Below, piece after piece: positions 47,447 to 59,213 of a stretch of 64,000 nt of DNA. The notes beneath the pieces are model-generated. The model searched no databases and was not told the DNA's origin. It saw nothing but the letters and a program-made list of their open reading frames with translations. Location: NCBI GenBank assembly GCA_963778675.1, contig CAVZVI010000013.1, positions 496,001 to 560,000 on the forward strand, written 5' to 3'. The position numbers were made by a program, and so were the translations under genes. Source of the stretch: CAWCDJ01 sp963778675. GTDB taxonomy: Bacteria; Acidobacteriota; Terriglobia; Bryobacterales; Bryobacteraceae. Each line of letters opens with the position of its first letter. Positions within the stretch are counted from its first letter, which is position 1.

Positions 47447-47929
47447 CTACGCGACCGCCGCCGTGCTCCGAGCCGGTTCCGGCCGGACCTGATCCCGCTG
47501 CCAGCGCAGCACCGCGTGGCTGACTACCCGGAGGGCCTCAGGGCACTCGAAGGGCTTGGACAGCACATCATGGGCCCCGAGATTGAGGGCTTCCGCCCAG
47601 AGTTGGTCATCCGCCAGCCGGGAGGCCACGATGACCAGCGGCGGCCGAGACACATTGCAGGTCTGATGGAGAAGCCGTCTCCACTGGCCGTCGCCCAGAT
47701 CGTGATCACAGATGACCGCGGCGATACCCGGCGTAGTCTGCACAGACCGTAGCACAGACTTTACGCTGGCGCTCTGCTGGAGCCTCCACCGGCAGCCCAG
47801 CCCCAACACGGATTTGTTTCGGGTAAGAATTTCCCGCAGATAAAACCTGTCTTCTATCGTCAAGTCCAGTGCGAGAATCGTAACAATTGTCGATGCGGGA
47901 CGCGATCGGCCAGCGGGAACGGTTTTCAT
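47447..47929 (-). CDS. Response-regulator receiver domain protein
   Basis: The 160-residue protein is a divergent single receiver domain. Predicted phospho-acceptor Asp75 lies in AVICDHDLGDG, the conserved lysine K125 in VLSKPFE. There is no output domain. It probably works as a phospho-relay or diffusible signal protein. The gene stands alone with an AT-rich upstream region that contains a good promoter. Confidence 0.82.
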   Translation of the reverse strand: MKTVPAGRSRPASTIVTILALDLTIEDRFYLREILTRNKSVLGLGCRWRLQQSASVKSVLRSVQTTPGIAAVICDHDLGDGQWRRLLHQTCNVSRPPLVIVASRLADDQLWAEALNLGAHDVLSKPFECPEALRVVSHAVLRWQRDQVRPEPARSTAAVA

Positions 47930-48047
47930 GGCAACCTCGCATGCGCCTCAGCGCGGTGGAGCCCAAACATAGCGCCGGATTTCGAGGATTCCTCTCCGAA
48001 ACCAGGATCAGGGAACGAATTCAAATACCCTGGGAAATATAACTCAA

Positions 48048-48075
48048 ATTGTACGCTTTATCTGATATAAGTCAA
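48048..48075 (-). promoter_or_regulatory. Sigma70-type promoter for the receiver gene
   Basis: On the minus strand TTGACT (48075-48070), a 16-base spacer and TACAAT (48053-48048) form a near-consensus promoter about 110 bases before the ATG. It lies in the AT-rich interval 47930-48199, the longest gene-free stretch of the window; nothing else recognisable is in it except the polA -10. Confidence 0.6.
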
Positions 48076-48185
48076 CCGTTATCTAAGTATATATTCCGAA
48101 AGATATGCATTCCTGAGTAACGCACGAGAATGCTCGCGGGGGGCAAGAGCGCGGCTCGGGGCGCACATATCCGGGCCGGAGTGAG

Positions 48186-48191
48186 TATGAT
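48186..48191 (+). promoter_or_regulatory. -10 box for leaderless polA mRNA
   Basis: TATGAT lies eight bases before the GTG start of polA, with no Shine-Dalgarno between. Confidence 0.5.
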
Positions 48192-48199
48192 GGGCTCAA

Positions 48200-50770
<2,571 letters not shown>

Positions 50771-50809
50771 GGCTGAGGGTGGTATCCTTCGGGGTAAGCG
50801 GAGGAGCGG

Positions 50810-51676
50810 ATGGTTTGGCGAAGGCTGCTGGTATGTGGGGTGGGCCTCGCTGCGTGCCTCGGCGTGCTTTCCGCCTTCCAGAACTTCCGCAAGCCCTGGC
50901 GAGAGTATCCGGCGTTCGAATACAACGACTTTCCGATTCCGCCGGACTACCAGGAGAAGACGGAATATGTATTCGCGCGTCTGATGTATCCGAATGCGGC
51001 TTTCGCGCGGGGCGGCTTCGGGCGGAGGTTCGGCCGGTTCCGGAATTTCGGCGACTGGCGCGAGGGTGGGCGCGGAGCCTACTGGACGATGGACTATCCG
51101 CGGTCGGACCGGCATTTCTCCCTGGCCCTGCGGCGGCTGACGCGGATCCACGTGCGGTCCGTCGAGCAGCCGATTAACGTGGACGAGCACGACCAGTACG
51201 ACTGGCCGTGGTTGTACGCAGTGGAAGTGGGGCACTGGAACCTGACCGATGAGCAGGCCAAGGGGCTCCGGGAATATCTGCTGCGAGGCGGATTCCTGAT
51301 GGTGGACGATTTCCACGGCGGGTACGAGTGGGATATTTTCGCCACCAGCATGCAGAAGGTATTTCCCGGCCGGCCGATCGTGGAGATCGATAACCAGGAC
51401 CAGATCTTCCACGTGATTTACGACCTGGACGATAAGTACCAGGTGCCCGGCGCGCAGTACATCCGCTCGGGCCTGACTTATGAACGCGCGGACGGGTTTC
51501 CCGAGCACTGGCGGGGAATCTACGACGACAAGGGCCGGCTGATGGTGACAATCTGTTTCAATGTAGACTTGGGCGATTCATGGGAGCACGCGGACAATCC
51601 GGAGTACCCGCAGAAGTTCTCCGCGCTGGGGTTGCGTATTGGTATCAATTACGTCGCCTACGCCATGAGTCATTGA
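50810..51676 (+). CDS. DUF4159 domain protein, copy 1
   Basis: The 288-residue secreted or anchored protein has an N-terminal hydrophobic segment (LLVCGVGLAACLGVLSAF). The DUF4159 core includes DYPRSDRHF, YDWPWLYAVEVGHW, LREYLLRGGFLMVDDFHG and a C-terminal GIYDDKGRLMVTICFN. DUF4159 occurs in operons with, or fused to, BatA/MoxR components. A strong GGAGGAG ribosome-binding site precedes the ATG. Its product is very similar to the next gene, an evident tandem duplicate. Confidence 0.9.
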   Translation: MVWRRLLVCGVGLAACLGVLSAFQNFRKPWREYPAFEYNDFPIPPDYQEKTEYVFARLMYPNAAFARGGFGRRFGRFRNFGDWREGGRGAYWTMDYPRSDRHFSLALRRLTRIHVRSVEQPINVDEHDQYDWPWLYAVEVGHWNLTDEQAKGLREYLLRGGFLMVDDFHGGYEWDIFATSMQKVFPGRPIVEIDNQDQIFHVIYDLDDKYQVPGAQYIRSGLTYERADGFPEHWRGIYDDKGRLMVTICFNVDLGDSWEHADNPEYPQKFSALGLRIGINYVAYAMSH

Positions 51677-52488
51677 TCCCGCGCAGCGCGGTGTTGTGCG
51701 TGATTGCGCTGGCCTGCCTGGGCGCAGTATTCGCCTTCCAGCGGCCATTCCGCCAGTTTCCGGGTGTGGAGTACAGCAACTTTCCGCTGCCGCCGGATTG
51801 GAGCGAGAAGACAGAGTTCGTCTTCGCGAGGCTGATGTATCCCTGGAACGGCTGGGGATTTCATTACGGCGATGATTGGACCAAAGGGCAGTCGAACTGG
51901 ACCATCGACTATCCGAGGTCGGACCGCCATTTTGTGACGGCGCTGCGGCGGTTGACCCGCGTCCACACACGGTCGGTGGAGCAGCCCGTGAACCTGGATG
52001 AAGGCGACCAGTATGACTGGCCGTGGCTGTACGGGGTGGAGGTGGGCCACTGGAAGCTGACCGACGCCCAGGCACGCGCCCTTCGCGAGTACCTGCTGCG
52101 GGGCGGCTTCTTCATGTGCGACGATTTCCATGGCTCGACCGAGTGGGAGAACTTCGTCGAAGGGATGAAGCGGGTATTTCCGGACCGGAGCATCGTGGAA
52201 ATCGACGACCAGGACCCGATCTTTCACACGATTTACGACCTGGACCGCCGCTACCAGGTGCCGGGCGCGCAATATCTCTACTCGCACCGCCTGGCGGAGA
52301 AGGACGGCACGGTTCCCCACTGGCGCGGCATCTACGACGACTACGGCAGGGTGATGGTGGCGATCTGTTTCAACATGGACCTGGGCGATTCCTGGGAGTG
52401 GGCGGACGTGCCGGCATACCCGGCGCGATTTTCGGACCTGGGGATCCGCATCGGCGTTAACTATGTTGTCTATGCGATGACGCACTAG
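51673..52488 (+). CDS. DUF4159 domain protein, copy 2
   Basis: The protein is closely related to copy 1 along its whole length: DYPRSDRHF, YDWPWLYGVEVGHW, LREYLLRGGFFMCDDFHG and GIYDDYGRVMVAICFN. Start is uncertain: TTG 51673 overlaps the stop of copy 1, giving 271 residues; GTG 51691 gives a slightly shorter signal-like N-terminus (LCVIALACLGAVFAF). Differences from copy 1 concentrate at the N-terminus and in the loop after DFHG. Confidence 0.88.
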   Translation: MIPRSAVLCVIALACLGAVFAFQRPFRQFPGVEYSNFPLPPDWSEKTEFVFARLMYPWNGWGFHYGDDWTKGQSNWTIDYPRSDRHFVTALRRLTRVHTRSVEQPVNLDEGDQYDWPWLYGVEVGHWKLTDAQARALREYLLRGGFFMCDDFHGSTEWENFVEGMKRVFPDRSIVEIDDQDPIFHTIYDLDRRYQVPGAQYLYSHRLAEKDGTVPHWRGIYDDYGRVMVAICFNMDLGDSWEWADVPAYPARFSDLGIRIGVNYVVYAMTH

Positions 52489-52518
52489 TTGCGGTATCGT
52501 CTGGACAGGAGTCGCGCC

Positions 52519-53241
52519 ATGAAACGCGCATTGTGGGCCCTGCCGCTGCTGGCCGGCGCGGCGGCTTACGGGCAGCCGGCGCCGTCGGCGGAGCAGATGC
52601 AATCCACCCAACTCCGCTGCATCCAGGTGGGACAGACGATTCAGGTGATCGCGGCGGCCAAAGCCCCGGTGCCGGCCGACCTCGAAACCGCCCGCCAGGC
52701 ATGCGAGCCGAAGCGGCCGGATGCGGCGGCCACACTCGACCGGCTGAACCTGACCTCCCTGGAGCTGTTCACGCGCATGGAGCAGGCCGGTTCCCGCCTG
52801 GCCGGGCTGCCTCGTTTCCACGTGCTCGCAGGCCTCGCCAGGAGTGCGTTCGACCTGGGGAAGGCAGAGAAAGCCCGGCAGTACGCGCGCGAACTGCTGC
52901 AGATGGCTGCCGAATATCCGGACGACTGGAACTACGGCAACGCCATCTACTACGGCTATTTCGTGCTGGGCCGCGCGGCGCTCGAGGACGGGAACGTCGC
53001 GCTGGCCGGCCAGTACCTCATGAACGCCGCGAGCACGCCCGGGTCGGCTCAGTTGAACAGCGCCGGACCCGACATGACGCTGGCGAAGGAACTTCTGGCC
53101 AAGGGGCAGTTCGCGGTGGTCGGACAGTTCCTGACACAGTGCAAGAGCTTCTGGAAAACGGATCGCGGCAACCTGGACACCTGGATCGGGTTGGTGCGGC
53201 ACGGAGAGATCCCCTCGTTTTCGGCCAATCTGGATTACTGA
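52519..53241 (+). CDS. Secreted helical-repeat protein, unknown function
   Basis: The 240-residue protein has a signal peptide (ALWALPLLAGAAAYGQ). Alpha-helical sequence follows with TPR-like features (LARSAFDLGKAEKARQYAREL, YFVLGRAALEDGNVALAGQYL). Start 52519 follows GGACAGGAG; an in-frame codon at 52489 lies upstream. It is 30 bases after the second DUF4159 gene and likely in its operon. I do not recognise the family. Confidence 0.7.
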   Translation: MKRALWALPLLAGAAAYGQPAPSAEQMQSTQLRCIQVGQTIQVIAAAKAPVPADLETARQACEPKRPDAAATLDRLNLTSLELFTRMEQAGSRLAGLPRFHVLAGLARSAFDLGKAEKARQYARELLQMAAEYPDDWNYGNAIYYGYFVLGRAALEDGNVALAGQYLMNAASTPGSAQLNSAGPDMTLAKELLAKGQFAVVGQFLTQCKSFWKTDRGNLDTWIGLVRHGEIPSFSANLDY

Positions 53242-53306
53242 TCGGGTGTGACGGGATCGCTAACAGAAGTTTTCCTGAACGTTGCCCCACTTACTCCCGG
53301 ACCGCG

Positions 53307-53654
53307 CTACTTGCGAAGATAGGCGTCGTCGCCGCGGATCCAATCCTCGCGGCTCGGAGAGAAGACGTCCACGACAAAGGTATCTTCGAGCGCGGTCACG
53401 CCATGGGGAACATTGGAGGGGATGGCCAGGGACTGGCCGGAGCGAAGCACGAGGTCCTGTCCGCCGATGTGGAACACCAGGGCGCCGCGCTCGACGGTAG
53501 CCACCTGCTCGTGGACGTGGCTGTGCTCGGGAACGACCGCGCCCTTGAGCAATTCAAGCCGCGCGATGGTCATGCCGGTGGTATGGATGGCGCGCCGCTT
53601 GACCATCGGATTCAACTGCTCGGCGGGCATCTGATTCCAGTCGTAATGGGTCAT
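53307..53654 (-). CDS. Small cupin-domain protein
   Basis: The 115-residue protein is a single cupin barrel: metal-site motif PEHSHVHEQ (H-x-H-x3-E type) and second motif IPSNVPHGV. Such small cupins bind a metal and an unidentified small molecule or sugar. The start at 53654 (MTHYDWNQ) lies seven bases after a TACAAT on the minus strand, so it may be leaderless. Divergent from the nucleotidyltransferase gene. Confidence 0.88.
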   Translation of the reverse strand: MTHYDWNQMPAEQLNPMVKRRAIHTTGMTIARLELLKGAVVPEHSHVHEQVATVERGALVFHIGGQDLVLRSGQSLAIPSNVPHGVTALEDTFVVDVFSPSREDWIRGDDAYLRK

Positions 53655-53661
53655 GGCAGGT

Positions 53662-53671
53662 ATTGTATGAT
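53662..53671. promoter_or_regulatory. Overlapping divergent -10 boxes, cupin/rmlA-like genes
   Basis: ATTGTATGAT gives TACAAT on the minus strand (7 bases before ATG 53654) and TATGAT on the plus strand (11 bases before ATG 53683). The two -10 boxes overlap by two bases in a 28-base gap. Confidence 0.5.
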
Positions 53672-53682
53672 GAAATCTGCTT

Positions 53683-54456
53683 ATGAAGGGTGTCGTATTG
53701 GCCGGTGGCACGGGCAGCCGTCTGTTTCCGCTGACCAAGATTACCAACAAGCACCTGCTGCCGATTTATGACCGGCCCATGATCTATTTCCCCATCCAAA
53801 CGCTGGTAGACGCCGGAATCCGGGAGATCCTGATCGTGACAGGCGGCAGAAATTCGGGCGATTTCCTGCGGCTGCTCGCCAACGGAAAGCAGTTCGGGTT
53901 GAATCACATCAATTACACCTACCAGGAAGGCGAGGGCGGGATTGCCGACGCCCTGGCCCTGGCGGAGCATTTCGCCGACGGCCAGAAGATCTGCGTGGTG
54001 CTGGGCGACAACATCATCGAGGGCAGCATCCGGGAGGCCGCCGACCGGTTTCGGAACGAGCCCCGCGGGGCCCACATCCTGCTCAAGGAAGTGACCGACG
54101 CGGAGCGTTTCGGCGTGGCGGAAGTCTTGGACGGGCGGATCACCGGCATCGAAGAGAAGCCCCCGCACCCGAAGTCGAATTACGCCGTGACGGGCGTTTA
54201 CATGTACGACGCCTCGGTGTTCGACAAGATCAAGACGCTGGTGCCTTCGCGGCGGGGCGAACTGGAGATCACGGACGTGAATAACGCGTACATCCGGGAA
54301 GGCACGATGGGCTTTTCGTTCCTGGAAGGATGGTGGACCGACGCCGGCACGTTCGACTCGCTGTTGCGGGCGGCCAACCTGGTGGCGCAGTCGGTCCGGC
54401 CGGAGCCGGCGGCAGACCCGGCGGCAGTGGTGGTAGACGGGGCGGCGCGAGTCTGA
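53683..54456 (+). CDS. Sugar-1-phosphate nucleotidyltransferase (RmlA-like, short form)
   Basis: The enzyme activates a sugar 1-phosphate with dTTP or UTP. The nucleotide-binding loop VVLAGGTGSRLFPLT (residues 4-18), lysine motif HLLPIYDRPMIYFP, VLGDNI and VTGVYMYD are all as in RmlA. At 257 residues it lacks the usual C-terminal extension of RmlA (about 290). No rmlB or rmlD is in the window, so the exact product is uncertain. First gene of the plus-strand glycan operon. Confidence 0.9.
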   Translation: MKGVVLAGGTGSRLFPLTKITNKHLLPIYDRPMIYFPIQTLVDAGIREILIVTGGRNSGDFLRLLANGKQFGLNHINYTYQEGEGGIADALALAEHFADGQKICVVLGDNIIEGSIREAADRFRNEPRGAHILLKEVTDAERFGVAEVLDGRITGIEEKPPHPKSNYAVTGVYMYDASVFDKIKTLVPSRRGELEITDVNNAYIREGTMGFSFLEGWWTDAGTFDSLLRAANLVAQSVRPEPAADPAAVVVDGAARV

Positions 54457-55040
54457 TGGCGGACAAAGCGACCGTATCGGCGGCGCGCCCGCTGGCATCG
54501 GCGGGCAGCCTGCACCTGGCCGTGCCGGAGTGCGAAAAGGGTCTCGGGGCGGTGATCGGGGCGGCCGATTCGCCGCACCGGATTGCCGGTGTGCGCATCG
54601 AGCCGTTCCCGATGTATCCCGACGATCGCGGATATTTCCTGGAAGTGCAGCGCATGGGCCAGGGGCTGGCGGCGGAGTTCCCATCGGCCACCACGCAGGT
54701 CTCGGCGGCGCTGAGCTTTCCGGGTACCATCAAGGCTTTCCATTACCACCTGCACCAGACCGATTGCTGGACTCCCGCCCGGGGGATGCTGCAGGTGGCG
54801 CTGGTGGACCTGCGGGTGGATTCCCCGACGTTTGGCCTGCGCAACACCATGTACGTAGGGACGATGAGGCCATGGCGCGTGCTGATTCCCCCCGGGGTGG
54901 GCCACGGCTACAAGGTGATCGGGCCCGGGGAGGCGATGCTGGTTTACCTGACGGACCGCCTGTATAATCCTCAGGACGAAGGCCGGATTCCCTACGACGA
55001 CCCTTCGATCCGGTACGACTGGGAAACCCAGCACAAGTAA
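54456..55040 (+). CDS. dTDP-4-dehydrorhamnose 3,5-epimerase-like protein
   Basis: The 194-residue protein resembles RmlC. The cupin core has YPDDRGYFLEVQR, FHYHLHQTDCW (predicted active-site His96/98), GMLQVALVDLR and PPGVGHGYKVI. The active-site context differs from classical RmlC (RGLHYQ), so another sugar may be used. Its ATG overlaps the upstream stop (TGATG). Confidence 0.82.
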   Translation: MADKATVSAARPLASAGSLHLAVPECEKGLGAVIGAADSPHRIAGVRIEPFPMYPDDRGYFLEVQRMGQGLAAEFPSATTQVSAALSFPGTIKAFHYHLHQTDCWTPARGMLQVALVDLRVDSPTFGLRNTMYVGTMRPWRVLIPPGVGHGYKVIGPGEAMLVYLTDRLYNPQDEGRIPYDDPSIRYDWETQHK

Positions 55041-55067
55041 TTTCGCGACGCCTTCGCGGGCATGTCG

Positions 55068-55073
55068 TAGAAT
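55068..55073 (+). promoter_or_regulatory. -10 box of leaderless glycosyltransferase mRNA
   Basis: TAGAAT eight bases before ATG 55082. Confidence 0.45.
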
Positions 55074-55081
55074 CAAAGCCA

Positions 55082-56140
55082 ATGCGGGTGGCGATTGAAG
55101 CCGCCTCGCTGGCGTTGACCAGCGGCGGATTGGCCCGTTACACTTCCGAACTGAGCCTGGCCCTGGCGCGCGGATTCCCCGGCGACGAGTTCTTCCTGGT
55201 ATCCGACCAGCCGTTTTCCATGCCGGAGCCGGCGCCGGAGAATCTCCGGCTCGGCGGGAAGCCGCGCAACACGCTCGAGCGCCGGTGGTGGCTCTGGGGA
55301 CTGGATCGCGAGGCAGCCCGGCTGCGCGCCGACGTCGTGCACGGGCCGGACTTTGCGGTGCCGTATCTCAAGCGGCGGCCGAGCGTGCTCACGCTCCACG
55401 ATCTTTCGCCCTGGATCAAGGAAGGGTGGCATCATGCGGCCGATCGCGTGCGCCGGCGCACCCCCCTTCTGTTGGACCTGGGGATGGCAACGATGGTGAT
55501 CACACCCGGGCAGACCGTCCGGAAGCAGGCAATCGAGCGGTTCCGCCTGGCTCCGGAGCAGGTGGTGGCAATCCCGGAGGCTGCGGCTCCCTGGTTTCAT
55601 CCGGTGGAAGGGCTTCCACCGCCCGCCGCTCCGTATTTCCTGTTCGTCGGAACGCTGGAGCCGCGCAAGAACCTCCCGGTGCTGGTGGAAGCGTGGCGGG
55701 CGATCCAGGGCGAAGTCGCGGTGGACCTGGTGCTGGCGGGGCGGCCCCGCGAGGATGCGCCGCAATTCGCGAGTGAGCCGGGGCTGCATGTCCTGGGAGA
55801 GGTGCCCGACGCACGCCTGCCGGAACTCTACTCCGGGGCGGTGGCGATGGTCTACCCCTCGCTGTACGAGGGCTTCGGACTCCCGGCGTTGGAAGCCATG
55901 CAGTGCGGTGCGTGCGTGATCGCTTCGGGGGCGCTCCGCGAGGTGGGGGGCGATGCGGTGGTCTATGCGGACAGCACGGCGGAACTGGCGGCGGCGATGC
56001 GCCATGCAGCCCTGTGTCCGGAGTGGAGGGCCGAGCGGCAGGCGCTCTCGATTGCAAGGGCGAGGGATTTCTCGTGGGAGCGAACGGCGCGTCTCACCTA
56101 CGAGGTCTACCTGGAAGCGCGGAGGCGTTTTGGCCGTTGA
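55082..56140 (+). CDS. GT4-family glycosyltransferase 1
   Basis: The 352-residue GT-B enzyme has an N-terminal acceptor domain (SLALTSGGLARYTSEL, VHGPDFAVP). The donor domain has FLFVGTLEPRKNLPVL and the retaining-GT motif YEGFGLPALE (E-x7-E). It probably transfers a sugar from a nucleotide donor onto a lipid-linked glycan in the cytosol. A TAGAAT box lies eight bases before the ATG. Confidence 0.92.
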   Translation: MRVAIEAASLALTSGGLARYTSELSLALARGFPGDEFFLVSDQPFSMPEPAPENLRLGGKPRNTLERRWWLWGLDREAARLRADVVHGPDFAVPYLKRRPSVLTLHDLSPWIKEGWHHAADRVRRRTPLLLDLGMATMVITPGQTVRKQAIERFRLAPEQVVAIPEAAAPWFHPVEGLPPPAAPYFLFVGTLEPRKNLPVLVEAWRAIQGEVAVDLVLAGRPREDAPQFASEPGLHVLGEVPDARLPELYSGAVAMVYPSLYEGFGLPALEAMQCGACVIASGALREVGGDAVVYADSTAELAAAMRHAALCPEWRAERQALSIARARDFSWERTARLTYEVYLEARRRFGR

Positions 56141-56141
56141 C

Positions 56142-57314
56142 GTGCCACCGTCCGCGTTGATGCTGGCCCCCGAAGCGCCCTACCCGATGGCCGGAGGCGG
56201 GGCGCTGCGCAGCGCGTCTCTGCTCCATTACCTGGCCCGCAAGTACGAGACAGACCTGATTGTCTTCCAGGAGCCCGGCGGGCCGGATCCGTCGAGCAAG
56301 ATGCCCAAGGGGCTGGTGCGGCGCGTTACCGTGATCAGTCTGCCGTCGAACCGGAGGCACGCACCCGCGCGCATCCTGAGGAATGCCTCGCGGCTGGCCC
56401 GGCGGGTCCCGCCGCTGGTAGATCGCTTCGCGGGGTTCGGCGATGAGGTCAGCCGGGCGATCGAAGGCAGGCGGTATGACCTGGGGGTGGTGGAACACTT
56501 CTGGTGTGCGCCCTACTATCGCGAACTGGCGCCGGCCTGCGGCCGGACCGTGCTCGATCTGCACAACGTGGAATCTCTGCTGCATGAGCGGTGTGCCGCA
56601 ACTGAGGGCGGCATGCAGGGTTTAGCACACAGGGTCTTCCGGGAGGCAGCACAAAGGATGGAGCGGCGATGGCTGCCCCGGTTCAGCGAGTTGCTGGTTG
56701 CTTCGGCGGCGGATGCCGCCCTGTTGCGAGCGTCCGCTCCGGATTCGAAGGTCCGGGTCTATCCGAACGCCCTGCCGGCGACTCCGCAGCCGCCGCGCTT
56801 GGACGAGGAAGCCGTGCTGTTCTCGGGAAACATGGAGTACCATCCGAACCGGTCGGCCGTCCGGTTCTTCCGCAGGGAAGTATGGCCCCTCCTGCGGGAA
56901 CGATGGCCGCGGCTGGTGTGGCGCCTGGTGGGCAAGAACCCGGAGGCGGTGCGGGAGTTTACCGCCGGCGATCCGCGGATCGAGGTGCGGGGGGCAGTGG
57001 AAGACGCGGTGGGAGAACTGGCCCGCGGGCGGTTAGCGGTGGTTCCCCTGCTGGCGGGCAGCGGGACCCGGCTCAAGATCCTGGAAGCCTGGGCCGCCGG
57101 ATTGCCCGTGGTTTCGACCACGCTGGGGGCCGAAGGCCTGCCGGCCTGTAACGAAGAGAACATTCTGCTGGCGGATGGCGCCGGCGCGCTGGCCGAGGCG
57201 GTGTCGCGGCTCTTGGCTTGCTACGATATGCGCGAGAAACTGGGGATAGCTGGCAGGCTATTGCTGGAAAAGGAGTTTACCTGGGACGCGGCGTGGAAAA
57301 GTTTGGACTTATGA
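56142..57314 (+). CDS. Glycosyltransferase 2 (GT-B, GT4-like)
   Basis: The protein (about 390 residues) has the N-terminal SALMLAPEAPYPMAGGGALR start typical of GT4-like proteins, DLHNVESLLHE, and the donor motif GSGTRLKILEAWAAGLPVVST. The start is uncertain: GTG 56142 and ATG 56160 both keep the first strand; TTG 56130 has GGAGG close upstream and overlaps the previous gene. Confidence 0.88.
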   Translation: MPPSALMLAPEAPYPMAGGGALRSASLLHYLARKYETDLIVFQEPGGPDPSSKMPKGLVRRVTVISLPSNRRHAPARILRNASRLARRVPPLVDRFAGFGDEVSRAIEGRRYDLGVVEHFWCAPYYRELAPACGRTVLDLHNVESLLHERCAATEGGMQGLAHRVFREAAQRMERRWLPRFSELLVASAADAALLRASAPDSKVRVYPNALPATPQPPRLDEEAVLFSGNMEYHPNRSAVRFFRREVWPLLRERWPRLVWRLVGKNPEAVREFTAGDPRIEVRGAVEDAVGELARGRLAVVPLLAGSGTRLKILEAWAAGLPVVSTTLGAEGLPACNEENILLADGAGALAEAVSRLLACYDMREKLGIAGRLLLEKEFTWDAAWKSLDL

Positions 57315-57356
57315 CTCAGCGTAGGGTCAATTTGGTCCGTTATACTGGTACGGTTA

Positions 57357-58511
57357 ATGCGTTTCGCCGTTGATGCACACGCCATCGGCCGCCACCTCAC
57401 TGGCAATGAGGTTTACGTTCGGAGCCTCCTGAACGCGTTCGGTGCTCACGCGGGCGACTGTGAGTTTGTCGCCTATCTTTCGGCCGACGAAGCGCGCAGT
57501 TTCATCCCGCCAGGGATCCGGACCCGACGTGTGGCCGCGAACCCGTTTCTGCGCCTGGGGTTCGATCTGGCACGGCGTATCCGTCAAGACCGGCCGGACC
57601 TGTTGCACGTGCAGTACACGGCGCCGCTGGGCTGCCGCGTACCGGTCGTGGTCAGCGTGCACGACGTCAGTTTCCTCGAGCACCCGGAGTATTTTCCCGC
57701 CTCCCGGGCGTGGCAACTGCAGCAGACCGTGCGGCGAACGGTGAAGCAGGCGGCGCGGATTCTGACGGGCAGCGAGTTTTCGCGATCATCGATCTTAAAG
57801 GTCTACGGCGACCTGGACGAGGACAAAGTGGTGGCGGTGCCCAATGCGGCAGCCCCGGAGTTCCGGCCCATCCCGCGCGAAGCCGCCATGGCGGAACTGC
57901 AGGAGCACTTCCCGATCGGCGGCCCGTTCATCCTCTCGGTGGGCGACATTCAACCGCGCAAGAACCAGATCGGACTGATCCGCGCATACGCCAGGCTGAT
58001 CCGGGCCTATCCGCATCTGAAACACAACCTGGTGCTGGCGGGCAAGGAAACCTGGTACGCGGACCGCGTGCGGGAAGCGGCGCGCGAATCGGGTGTCGCC
58101 GACCGGATCCGGTTTTTCGGATTCGTTTCCGACCGCGACCTTCTCAACCTCTACAACGCCTGCGACCTGTACGTGTTCCCGTCGTTCTACGAAGGCTTCG
58201 GCCTGCCGGTTCTGGAGGCGATGGCCTGCGGACGGGCGGTCGCCTGCTCCCACACTTCGGCGCTGCCGGAAGTGGTGGATGGGGCTGCAATCCTGTTCGA
58301 CCCATACGCGGTGGATGAGATCGTCCGCGCCATCGCGGACATTCTGCTCGATTCCGAACTGCGGACGCGGATGGAGCGGCTGGGCTCGCAGCGCGCCGCC
58401 CACTTCAGCTGGCAGAAGACCGCACGGAAGACACTGGACGTTTTTTACGAGGTGGCGGAGATGTCGGGCCGCAGCGCGCCGGCACGCTCCGCAACCATAG
58501 CTCACCGATGA
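57357..58511 (+). CDS. GT4-family glycosyltransferase 3
   Basis: The 384-residue protein has a GT-B fold: FILSVGDIQPRKNQIGLI, FPSFYEGFGLPVLE (E-x7-E) and LPEVVDGAA. A TATACT box lies 10 bases before its ATG, so transcription may restart here. The stop overlaps the next gene by ATGA. Confidence 0.92.
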   Translation: MRFAVDAHAIGRHLTGNEVYVRSLLNAFGAHAGDCEFVAYLSADEARSFIPPGIRTRRVAANPFLRLGFDLARRIRQDRPDLLHVQYTAPLGCRVPVVVSVHDVSFLEHPEYFPASRAWQLQQTVRRTVKQAARILTGSEFSRSSILKVYGDLDEDKVVAVPNAAAPEFRPIPREAAMAELQEHFPIGGPFILSVGDIQPRKNQIGLIRAYARLIRAYPHLKHNLVLAGKETWYADRVREAARESGVADRIRFFGFVSDRDLLNLYNACDLYVFPSFYEGFGLPVLEAMACGRAVACSHTSALPEVVDGAAILFDPYAVDEIVRAIADILLDSELRTRMERLGSQRAAHFSWQKTARKTLDVFYEVAEMSGRSAPARSATIAHR

Positions 58512-59212
58512 AGCATTCCCGGGTTCCTTCTCTCATTTCGGCGGCGCTCCTGGTGGCAGTTTCCGCCTCCGCCCAGACGGGGTTTCCCTTCCACGACGAA
58601 AGCCTGCACTACAGCATTAACTGGCCGAGCGGGCTCAGCCTGGGGGATGCCACTTTCTCGGCGCACCGCACGGACACGGGCTGGGGTTTCGACGCCAGTT
58701 TCGACGTGGCGGTGCCGGGATTCCCGCTCAAGGACAAGTATCATTCGGCCGTTACGAAAGAGCTGTGCTCGCTCGAACTCGACCGCAATATCCAGCACGG
58801 CGCCAAGAAAACGCGGGAGAAGACGACCTTCGACCAGAACGAGGGCAAGGCCAAGCGCGTCACGGTGCTGCCCGAGCACGGCGGCACCAGCGAGTTCGAC
58901 ATTCCGTCATGCGCGCGGGACGCCCTGGCGTTCGTGTACTATGTGCGCGAAGAGATGGGCCAGGGCCGTGTTGCCAGGCCGCAGACCGTGTACCTCGGCT
59001 CTCCTTACGCGGTGCGGATCGAATATACCGGTCCGCTTGACATCACAGTGGGTGAGAAACAGGCGGTCACGGACCATGTAAACGTCTCCGTGAAGGGGCC
59101 GAAGGCCGACTTCAGCTTCGAGATCTTTTTCGCGCGGGACGCGGCGCGAACACCGCTCCAGATCCGGGTTCCCGTCCCGGTGGGAACTATTTCGATGGAG
59201 CTGGTGCGCTGA
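58508..59212 (+). CDS. Secreted DUF3108 protein
   Basis: The 234-residue protein has a signal peptide (LISAALLVAVSASAQ). The DUF3108 core has LHYSINWPSGLSLGDATF and later GQGRVARPQTVYLGSPYAV. DUF3108 is a periplasmic beta-rich domain of unknown function. It is embedded in the glycan operon with ATGA overlap, so a role in surface glycan export or anchoring is inferred only. Confidence 0.88.
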   Translation: MKHSRVPSLISAALLVAVSASAQTGFPFHDESLHYSINWPSGLSLGDATFSAHRTDTGWGFDASFDVAVPGFPLKDKYHSAVTKELCSLELDRNIQHGAKKTREKTTFDQNEGKAKRVTVLPEHGGTSEFDIPSCARDALAFVYYVREEMGQGRVARPQTVYLGSPYAVRIEYTGPLDITVGEKQAVTDHVNVSVKGPKADFSFEIFFARDAARTPLQIRVPVPVGTISMELVR

Positions 59213-59213
59213 A

